Below, one piece after another: positions 9,996 to 17,500 of a stretch of DNA of 17,500 nucleotides. The number at the start of each line of letters is the position of its first letter. Position 1 is the first letter of the stretch. Position numbers and translations under genes: made by a program. Below the pieces are notes generated by a model. The model was not told where the DNA came from. It did no database searches and saw only the letters and a list, made by a program, of their open reading frames with translations. The DNA is from Chromera velia (Eukaryota; Sar; Chromeraceae), in the NCBI GenBank assembly GCA_018398765.1, contig JAHBMJ010001780.1, forward strand, positions 37,378 through 54,877. The letters are read 5' to 3'.

Positions 9996-10980
9996 ATGTA
10001 TAAACACAGCTAATTTGAGCTCCTAACTCTTTCTATGTGGCAAGAGATAAGCCTCTATTAAAAATTGTGGAATTTAATTAGTTGCATCTAGACAAGTATA
10101 TCGACAGTAGGTTCGACTTAGTAAAACCCCCCAGATTCCAGTAAATTCCCAGAGATTTAAGTATCATTAAACCCGCCGTTAAACCCGGTTTTATCTAGCA
10201 GAGACTACTAGAGTCTAGAGAGAAAATGCCAGTGGTAATTTTTAAACTCGAAATTCAGAGTTGTATAATAATTTACTATAGCATATATGATTCATAAGTG
10301 TATGATTTTTTGGGGGGGATGATTATTTAAATGGACTCAGTAGAGAAAATGACTGAGGGGTAGGAAGTACTTAGCAAATGCTGAAGAAGGCATTCGGACG
10401 GAGGAGCGTTAAGTATGAGGTCGTATGAGAGAGAGAGCTAGCAGCGAGAGCAGTAAGCAGGACAGAAGGAAGAGATGAAAGACGTATAGCCTACGGTATA
10501 GGCCAGACGCTAGGAACAAACTTTAAGTCAATACCCCCCCAGAGCCTGAGAAAATATGAGAAAATCTTGTATTTGTCTTGGTTATATGAAACAATTCATT
10601 GTACACAATCCTTTTTTTACGTTTTTGAACTACTTTTTGATTCAAATTTTGAATGATAATCCTAGGCACAATCAAATATAGAATATGCAATAAAATAAAA
10701 ATATACGGACAAATGCATAGTACATTGCATACCACCGGTAATCTATTTCTTTTGTAATGTAATCGAATTGTTTTAATATATTCAAGTTTGATAGTAATTT
10801 ATAGACTCGGATGGATAAATAAAAATATATGTAGTCTTTCAGAGTTTATCTATATACTTTCACCAGTATACGCATTGATAACGAGATTGATAAATACATT
10901 TTTATTTTCAAAACAAAATTGAATGTGAGCTTTTCTTGTACTAAACTCTTTTTCTTGGAAAAATTAAGTTTTGAAAGTGA
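9996..10980. other. AT-rich island
   Basis: Base composition shifts visibly to AT-rich compared with the rest of the window, most strongly from about 10540 to 10980, and simple repeats nearly vanish. It carries C/G homopolymer runs at about 10122, 10310 and 10534 and one broken protein-like frame (listed separately). No complete gene was recognised. Inserted mobile or organellar DNA is possible but not shown. Confidence 0.5.
10378..10656 (+). pseudogene. Stop-interrupted protein-like frame in the AT-rich island
   Basis: From ATG 10378 the frame reads MLKKAFGRRSVKYEVV, meets TGA at 10426-10428, then stays open for 75 codons to TGA 10654. That stretch includes AARAVSRTEGRDERRIAYGI and SIPPQSLRKYEKILYLSWLY. 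Its composition resembles a real protein (mixed charged and aromatic residues, no repeat). I do not recognise the family. It could be a remnant of a mobile element or an exon without a visible start. Confidence 0.3.
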
Positions 10981-11558
10981 CATTGAATCAAAAAGCGAGA
11001 GAGCTGACTGCCAATCGAAGTCCACTTCTCTTCTCTGCACAAATTCGATCAAACACCGGCACCAAGACTGATTCTCTCTCTCTTTCTCGCTCGCCTGCAG
11101 CCCGCCCGACGGAAGAATTGCGGGCCAGTCCATCCTTTCAAGAACAAGAGAAACGGGAAGACAGGCACAGAAAAAGCGGACGCACGGAGAGGAAGAGACA
11201 GAGACTGGTAGGCATAGAGAGGAAAAGAAATGCGGATTCGACCGTCGGTCTTTTTCAGCGCATCTGAACGTCACGTTGGCGTGCTTGCTTTGCATCCTGT
11301 CCGCAGGCACAAAATATTGCAGCCTGAATTCACTTTGCAGACCCACCTTTGAAGTCTTGCAATCACTCCAAAAAGACCGCATGTTTCTTTGCTTGTTTAC
11401 ATTTACAAAACAAAACTATACATCAACAAAAAGACGCACACAGACACAAACATACAGACAGCATCAAGATCACGCGTAACGCTCAAGTCAATCAAAAAAA
11501 ACCTTTGCTTTATGTTCACAACCCACAACGAGGAGAATCAAGAGCGGAACCACTGACT

Positions 11559-11595
<37 letters not shown>

Positions 11596-11939
11596 ACAAA
11601 GAAAGAAAGAAAGAAAGAAAAGAAAGCAGTAGATAGATAGTCCGAAAGATCGACCAGATACAGTCAGTCCCTCTCTCTCTTTATTTATTTCCCTTTCCTT
11701 CTCTCAACGCCTCAAGAAACCATCCACGTATAGAAAAAGCAAAGATCACCTACACATTCCTTCCACACGTCAAAGCTCGTTTTGGGTCCCCTTCTGGCCA
11801 ATTTCACCAAAGACCAGTCCGTCAAGCTCGAGTTTGTGTATCCAAAAATTAGGAAAGACACTCAGTCATACACTCCGTCAAATACACAGGCGGGCAGGCA
11901 GGGAAGAACAGCGCCATTCCGATCTAACTGATCGATTGA
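10981..11939. other. Region downstream of the ENR gene
   Basis: No coding exon supported. It holds (GA)n at about 11562-11590, GAAA units at about 11597-11622, and on the minus strand two overlapping AATAAA-type signals at 11680-11689. Those lie about 250 bases after the ENR stop codon and are a plausible poly(A) signal. The rest is probably ENR 3' UTR and spacer. Confidence 0.4.
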
Positions 11940-13885
11940 CTACTCGTCAGGAATCATTGCCTGCGAGTCCACGGCCAGGCCCATGGAGTGCAGGCCGTTG
12001 TCAACGTACAAAGTGATCCCGGAGACAGCCCTCGACAGGGGGGATAGGAGGAAGAGGGCGGCGTTGGCAACGTCGGAGGAGAAGAGGTCCTGCAGGAACA
12101 AATTGCGTATACAAACACATATGTTCACGCACACAGACAGTCAAAGAATGTACATACATAAGTACACACATCAAGACACTTACAACAAGGTGCGACGGCG
12201 GCTTTAGAAGAGGAGCGATCCCGAACGAAGCCTCATTGAAGTAAGGAAGGGAACGGAGGAGCAGTATGTCTTCTCTGACATACATCCCAGTTTTTCTGTG
12301 GACCCACTGACTCACTCACTCACTCACTCACTCACTCACTCACGCAAAAACGCTTTCACCCAGGAAAGCAGAGAAAAAAATCCGATGCTGATCCCGTGTC
12401 GCCTCGTGACACAAATACATATGCCCGTATTTCGTGTTCACAATACCACCATGCCAGAGAATATTAGAATGGAAGAAAAGAGTACGCGTTACAGACAGAT
12501 GGCACAATTGAGAACGGATCGGTCATGCATGAACGAACGGAATTCTTTTTCAAGACTGCAACAGAACCTCATTTTCCCCATCAGATAATCTGATCAGAAT
12601 CTGGGCCCACCTGTGCGAGCGGTGCGTTGGCCTTAGCATAGTCGATTGCGTAGTCGATGAAAGTGCGTGCTCCCTTTGTGCCAATGGCAGAGGCGGCACG
12701 GCTCTTCAGAGGCCCCGCACTAATCGTGTTTACTCTGATTCCGTACTTTCTTCCCGCCTCCCACGCCAAAACTCTGGTATCGCTTTCAAGCTGGGCTTTG
12801 GCAGACGACATGCCGCCTCCGTAGCCTGCTCATGCATCAAACGCAACATACAGTTGCTCTCAGAATACGCCTTAGAACAATGGTATCAATCATGAAACTT
12901 TACGAGGTTCTGCCATCTCCACACATAAAAAAGAGATGACTGAGCAGACCAGACCCTCCAACGCCAAACAAATTCCTCTGAGGGGAGCCATCAGAGACGC
13001 CACAGAGCGATCAAGAAAGGGATGCCCAGAGTCGAGCTCAAGCATAAATGTGACGGCAAGAGGAAGAATCTCTCCTCTCGGCCGACAAGAGGAACCAAGA
13101 AATGCTACGAGAAGGCAAGGAGGGGGAGGGGTTGGAGGCACACAGCTGTACAGATGCAGACCCAGTTCCGTTCTATTCTCTCCCCCCCCATCACTCTCTT
13201 TGCCCGCACAGCAGTCAACGACAGGAAGACAGACCATTACGAGGTTTTTTGTTTTCTTCTTAAGTGGACATAGACAAACGTCTAGATACTGGCAAGCGGA
13301 CGGACGGACGGACGGACGGACGGACAGACAGACAGACAAACAAACAATCTGACCGGGAATGGTTCTTTCGGATGCGATGTATGTGAGGGACATCACACTC
13401 CCCCCCTCGTTCATGATGGGTCCAAACCTCTGGATCATCGACACGAGTGAGTAGGCAGAGGCACTGGAGGCAGCAAGGTAACCCTTCCTGCTTGTCTCGA
13501 GGAGGGGCTTTGTGACCTGCAAACATTCATTCATTTGTTCGGTCATTCATTTATTCATTCATTCATTTGTTCACTTTTTCATGCATTCATTCATGCATTC
13601 ATTTGTTCACTTTTTCATGCATTCATTCATGCATTCATTCATTCCTTTGTTCATGTCTTCAGTCATTCCTTCATCCAGCTTCGCGTCTGCATGCAGCCGC
13701 ACGTTCAATCAGGGCATCCCGCACGAAGGTCAATGAAGACAAAGAACATCCGTACACCCATGAACACATTCACGCACGCACGGATGCGCACACACGCGCA
13801 CAAACACCCCTACCTCAGGCCCGTTTGCAAGAGAGTGCACGAGAATGTCAATCTTCCCGTAGTCCTTCGCCACTTGATCCACCAC

Positions 13886-13923
<38 letters not shown>

Positions 13924-16239
13924 CACACACACAAACACACAGAGAGAGGGGGAGAGAGAGAGAGAGAGAAAGAAGGGCTGGTCGCACGGGAAACAAATCG
14001 TTTTTCAGCCGTGTAATCAATTCCCTCCTCCTGTGTTGTTGCGCGTTGTAACAGGTCCGGGCATCCCTATCTTTCTCTTGTTCTTTCTGTTTCAGTCAGG
14101 CCATTCGCTTCTTCCTTTTGTCCATACATACAACAAATAAAAACACACACACGTTCGGATTTGTTTATTCATTTATTTCGTCATTCTGATGATGGCTGAT
14201 TGATTGATTGATTCATTGATTGACTCATAGACAGACTGAATAGCTGATTTATTTCTTCGTTCCATTCCAAGGATTCCGTCATTCATTCATTCATTCATTC
14301 ATTCATTCGTTCATTCGTTCATTGATTCATTCGTTCATTCATTCATTGATTTAATCGTTCATTCATTCATTCATTCATTCATTCATTCATTCATTCGTTC
14401 ATTGATTCATTCGTTTATTCATTCACTGATTCGTTCGTTCACGTGCTGCCGTTGTGCTACCCTCGTGATACCGCTGTACGTCTTCTCTGCAGTCGAGTCA
14501 TTTGCCTGTCTCTTTTGTCCCGTCCGACTGACGAGAGGAACTACTCGTGGCTCTTGGTCGTCATTCCCTCCGATCAGAACAACAAAAGAGGGAATGGTTA
14601 GCAGTCAGCTGTTTGTGTATCTTCCGAGTGCAGCAAAGGAAACCAGACGCCCCGAGAAATCAAAGCAGAAGGGAAAGGAAAGAGACAAACAGGGCTTCTT
14701 TCCTCTTCCTTCCCTTCCATTCTCTGCTCTGACCTCCTGAATAGAGTACCCGTCCAATCCTGCGTATCTCTTGTTCGTTCGCGTCTGCACAGAGAGAGAA
14801 GAGACACAGACGGTCAGAGAGACAAACAAACAGTCATATTTCACTGCCAGGAGCCGACTTCTGGCAGAAGAAAAATGTCCGAAAAAATGGGCGCGAGGTC
14901 GTCTCACAAGCGTCGAACACAGTCCATCTACTAAACGGGAAAAGAAGACCCATGCAAGTACACACATGCATTGCATTACGTGTCGATTCATAGAAAGGAA
15001 CTCCCCGACAGGACAGACAGACCTCTTCCGGAACGTCCTCAGGCGTGTCAAACACGGCATCCAGAGGGTAGACCTTTGCAATCTCAAACATACCCCCGCT
15101 CTTCAACTCTCTGTCCTCATCAAACTTTCCCTGCAGTTAGCAAGATGGAGAGACAGACAGACAGACAGACAGACTGCATGCCTTTTTCTTCTTTTCCTTT
15201 CTCTTTTCAGGCATACGACCCGGAAATACAGGAAGGCAGTCAGAGAGGCAACTATTTGCCATGCAGTAGAAAGGGAAAGGCTGAGAGGGAGGGGAAAACA
15301 GAAATGACAAGAAAAGCAGAAGACATTCTAGAGACCCGTGAAGGCAGTCTGACGAATTTATCCTCTGACTTCACAACTAATCCTGCGTGGCTGACTGTTT
15401 CCCTCTCCTTCTCTGTCTCGGCTCACACCTTTCGTTTCCTTCCGGTCACTGTCATTGAGAACATCTGAACCTTTCTTCATCCGCATCTCTCCCTCCCCAT
15501 TCTTGAGTTCTTCTTTTGATCTCTGACCCTTCCTGCGGCGGTGTCGCCTCTTTGACTTCCCCCCGCTTCCTCCAGGTCTCTCTCTCTTTCTCTCTCTCCT
15601 CCTTTCTTCACAGGTTAGAGCCACTTCCTGCATACCACCCCTTCCCAGACGGTGCGTGCATCTGCTCCCCACTGTTACTCCTCCGGCGAAAATGCACCCG
15701 CTGGCACACCCTGTATCGCACCCTTAATTCTCCCTTCCCTCTTACCTACCTGCTTCATGGACATCTGGAAGATCTTCAGCACAGGCGGCCAGGTGCCAAC
15801 CAGAACAGTGGCTCCTGCATCCGCGAGCTCCTTCGCAATCGCCCAGCCGTACCCACTCGAGTCAGCCACACCTGGAGACAGACAGACAGGCAGACAGAAA
15901 CTGAATGCTTCTTTCTCTTTACTCTCCATGTACAGAGCAGACAGACGGGACAGTTCACAGGCAGACCCACTCAGCACACAAGGAGGACAGAACACATCGA
16001 AACAGGTATACTACAGGAACAGAATTCTGACGGACGATTCCGGAGCTCTGACCTGCAACGAAGGCCACTTTGCCCTTCAGGTCAACGTTCACCTGCATCG
16101 ACACTTGCGACCTTCCCGTGGCAGCTCTTCGTGACAAATTTCTGGACCCGAGAGACATCTGTGCGTGTCTGGGTGCCAGAAAGGCTGCCACGCCGTCTAG
16201 CGACACGAAGGACACGAGGAGAAAAAGGCTGCGAAGCAT
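11940..16239 (-). CDS. fabI: Plastid-targeted enoyl-[acyl-carrier-protein] reductase (NADH)
   Basis: ENR catalyses the last reductive step of each type II fatty-acid elongation cycle, in the plastid. Eight exons (16239-16053, 15871-15750, 15130-15023, 14784-14734, 13885-13814, 13516-13354, 12825-12611, 12089-11940) join in phase to 355 residues, all with GT-AG introns of 181-848 nt. The chosen ATG opens a signal peptide ([20 protein letters not shown]) with Phe after the likely cleavage site and a basic Ser-rich transit region to about residue 50. An in-frame ATG at 16323 would bury that signal. NAD-binding [17 protein letters not shown] is at about 62-78, then [10 protein letters not shown] (88-97), [10 protein letters not shown] (172-181), Tyr226, and the catalytic pair Tyr236 and Lys244 in [22 protein letters not shown] lies in exon 7 and [11 protein letters not shown] near the end. 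The pattern matches apicomplexan and plant ENR, including the insert around EDVPEE...[10 protein letters not shown]. No frame break or missing catalytic residue is seen. Confidence 0.95.
12308..12344. repeat. (ACTC)n microsatellite in ENR intron 7
   Basis: About eight perfect ACTC units inside the intron 12610-12090. The plus-strand open frame through it encodes only Ser/Leu/Thr/His repeats. Confidence 0.85.
13296..13348. repeat. Graded GGAC, GACA, AACA array in ENR intron 6
   Basis: Six or so GGAC units pass into about four GACA and then AACA units, each block differing from the previous by one G-to-A change. The array sits immediately inside the 5' end of the intron, just after the donor of the exon ending at 13354. 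Confidence 0.85.
13524..13655. repeat. ATTC / ATGC tetranucleotide array in ENR intron 5
   Basis: ATTC units with regular TTGTTCACTTTTTCATGC spacers, including a near-identical higher-order repeat at about 13566-13595 and 13601-13630. It lies directly upstream (gene sense) of the acceptor at 13517. Confidence 0.75.
13886..13965. repeat. (CA)n(GA)n microsatellite forming ENR intron 4 acceptor
   Basis: On the gene strand this reads CT-rich, then (TG)n, then CAG|GTGG. The microsatellite therefore runs straight into the 3' splice site of the exon starting at 13885, with no other pyrimidine tract. Confidence 0.9.
14190..14440. repeat. Long ATTC/ATTG tetranucleotide array in ENR intron 4
   Basis: Dense ATTC units with scattered ATTG and GTTC variants, densest at 14279-14433. 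The intron also carries the CA/GA repeat at its 3' end. No exon is seen within. Confidence 0.85.
15148..15174. repeat. (GACA)n array before ENR exon 3
   Basis: About five GACA units, reading TGTC on the gene strand, lie some 20 bases upstream of the acceptor CTGCAG at 15136-15131. A similar shorter GACA array (15876-15897) abuts the acceptor of ENR exon 2. Confidence 0.8.
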
Positions 16240-16473
16240 CGTGGAGGGCTTGCAGACTGAAGCCCGTGGACTTGCAAGCTGGATCGAATCAAGAAGGCAC
16301 GCCAGATCCTTCGTGAGAGTCACCGAACTGCCTGATTACCTTGTGAAAGGACTCACCGCCAGGCTCTTGGCATCACAGGATGACACAAAGACTTCCTCAA
16401 CGAACCAGCTAGTGATTGAAGCAGCTACAGGGACTTTTCTGTGAGAGACTGCTTCTCGCGCACTGAACCAAAG

Positions 16474-16558
16474 GCGTCATAAAGCGTCTCCGCGCGTCTC
16501 CTTTGACGATCTAAGTTTGACGCACGCGCGCCCTTCGACGCACGCATCTGACGCAAGC
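16474..16558. promoter_or_regulatory. GACGC motif cluster upstream of ENR
   Basis: TGACGCACGC at 16518, CGACGCACGC at 16536 and TGACGCAAGC at 16549 are near-identical direct repeats. Reverse-orientation copies GCGTCA (16474), GCGTCT (16484) and GCGTCT (16494) face them. TGACGA at 16504 is a variant. The cluster is about 235-320 bases upstream of the ENR start codon. Being clustered and nearly conserved, it looks like a transcription factor site array. The factor is unknown. Confidence 0.45.
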
Positions 16559-16679
16559 AAGCTTGCGAACGGCCCCGGAAGCAAGCAAGCTTTTTATAAC
16601 GTAAAAAAAAAACTACACACCATTAGAATGACCTAAGGTATTAAAGACTAGTAAGAATCGGACTTTGGCTAATTAATCA

Positions 16680-16690
16680 CTTTATTCAAT
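16680..16690 (-). promoter_or_regulatory. AATAAA-type poly(A) signal, minus strand
   Basis: The minus strand reads TTGAATAAAGTG here, downstream of the broken coding frame at 16741-17109 and in AT-rich sequence. It could serve that remnant or the cyclophilin transcript. Confidence 0.3.
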
Positions 16691-16740
16691 CACATTCAAT
16701 CACTTCATGGGATAATTAAATATATTATAATGATAAGTGA

Positions 16741-17109
16741 CTAAACACCTTTGTACTCTTTTCTAGACCATTCTGGCTTACTAAAATTACCCCAGGCTAC
16801 TAGCCCTTTATAGAGGACTGCATACACGGACAGTCTTCGTAGGTCTTCTGCCCAACAGTCAATTCAGGTAACTCAGGCTACTTTCGGCCTTTAAGGTCCT
16901 TTTGACAACCCGTCGTAGAATCCGTCATAATTGGGCTTGATATCTCTACCAAGGGCACCTGCCCAGGAAGGCGTGGAGCCTTTGTTGATCCTTATATGTT
17001 GATCTAAATACGGCTGGACCAAAACTTTCTTTCCACGGCTTAATTCGATCTGATTGATTTGCTTACTGCACCATGCACAGCTAGTCGACGTATCGACATT
17101 CCGAAGGGC
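16741..17109 (-). pseudogene. Protein-like frame with three clustered in-frame stops
   Basis: A minus-strand frame is open for 72 codons (17109-16894), including SCAWCSKQINQIELSRGKKV and GRDIKPNYDGFYDGLSKGP. It meets TAA (16891-16893) and two TGA codons within 30 bases, then is open for 40 more codons (16863-16744) in the same frame: AEDLRRLSVYAVLYKGLVAW then GNFSKPEWSRKEYKGV, stop at 16741. The CxxC pair and later His suggest a zinc-binding fold, but the family is not recognised. A short unseen intron could remove the stops; otherwise this is a decayed gene or mobile-element remnant. No start codon is apparent, and a TAG lies just upstream. Confidence 0.4.
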
Positions 17110-17337
17110 CTAAGACGACCACTGCATGCGATGCACGGATCTGCACCCATCCATCTATTCATGCAGCCTTCCTTGAAGTGAGACGACGGCGATGGGAGAA
17201 ACTACCCTCAACTCAATTTGCTTCTTCTGTTGTGCACGAGAGAGCGAGAGTTCACAAGAAGTTGAGAGAGACTCGTCAATCCACAACACGCACCCCCCTG
17301 CGATGCACAGCACTCATTTCAGCTACCGACTACTAGG

Positions 17338-17500
17338 TCAACCTTCAAACACGCCGCAATTTTCGATCGCGACCTCCTTGTTGGGCGTTCCCCCCCCCGG
17401 CGTTCCTGTCTTCTCCATCTTCTTCACAACCTCGTAACCCTCCAGGACCTCTCCGAACACGACGTGACGGCCGTCCAGGTGGGGAGTCAACTCGGTGGTG
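17338..17500 (-). CDS. Cyclophilin-type peptidyl-prolyl isomerase, C-terminal part
   Basis: The last 53 codons and stop of a gene entering from the right edge. Cyclophilins speed cis-trans isomerisation at proline bonds. The end of the domain is clear: [20 protein letters not shown], then VVKKMEK, a Thr/Pro/Gly loop and [12 protein letters not shown]. The active-site His of the HVVFG motif (His126 in human cyclophilin A numbering) is present. The position of Trp121 is His here; loss of that Trp is known to weaken cyclosporin binding. The nine-C run at 17390-17398 encodes Gly residues in the loop and keeps frame. Compartment cannot be judged because the N-terminus is missing. No intron is seen in the visible part. 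Confidence 0.93.
   Translation of the reverse strand, partial: TTELTPHLDGRHVVFGEVLEGYEVVKKMEKTGTPGGGTPNKEVAIENCGVFEG

Noticed and set aside
9831-10013. Cys/Val-rich small open frames on both strands
   Set aside because: They are translations of the GT, CT and CTGT repeats only.
10846-11382. Minus-strand open frame of 178 codons beyond the ENR 3' end
   Set aside because: Composition is Ser/Leu-rich from pyrimidine tracts, with no domain and no splice or start context. It probably lies in the ENR 3' flank.
13524-14440. CRISPR-like repeated arrays
   Set aside because: These are tetranucleotide microsatellites without unique spacers of constant size, inside introns of a eukaryotic gene.
15516-16316. 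Plus-strand open frame of 266 codons
   Set aside because: It is antisense to ENR exons 1 and 2, and its length comes from the GC-rich complementary frame. No domain was recognised.
16239-16323. Upstream in-frame ATG for ENR at 16323
   Set aside because: It would put 28 residues before a well-formed signal peptide, spoiling the two-part plastid leader. The ATG at 16239 fits better.

Overview
The window is nuclear DNA from an intron-rich eukaryote, most likely a photosynthetic relative of Apicomplexa (a chromerid alga such as Chromera). The evidence is a split gene for an apicomplexan-type enoyl-ACP reductase with a two-part plastid leader, GT-AG introns, very many simple-sequence repeats, and repeated TGCATGC motifs. 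The organism is an inference; no species-diagnostic gene is present.

Layout: (1) 1-6232, minus strand: a gene of at least 12 exons that runs off the left edge. Its long N-terminal exon is low in complexity and I do not recognise the protein. (2) 6233-7158: divergent intergenic region rich in TGCATGC and AT palindromes. (3) 7159-9340, plus strand: a pentameric ligand-gated ion channel (Pro-loop type) with one clean intron, three single-base frame breaks, an apparent fifth membrane segment and an acidic tail. (4) 9341-11939: convergent intergenic region with simple repeats, a possible decayed copy of the channel's ligand-binding exon, an AT-rich island holding a broken protein-like frame, and the likely 3' end of the next gene. 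(5) 11940-16239, minus strand: plastid enoyl-ACP reductase (FabI/ENR), eight exons, fully intact. (6) 16240-17337: ENR upstream region with a GACGC motif cluster, then an AT-rich stretch with a second broken protein-like frame. (7) 17338-17500, minus strand: the last 53 codons of a cyclophilin.

The genes show no common pathway. ENR belongs to plastid type II fatty-acid synthesis, the cyclophilin to protein folding and the channel to membrane signalling. The most interesting points are the odd channel, the two stop-interrupted coding remnants, and the regular use of dinucleotide and tetranucleotide repeats as the pyrimidine tract in front of 3' splice sites. All exon models were built by eye from splice signals and phase continuity.
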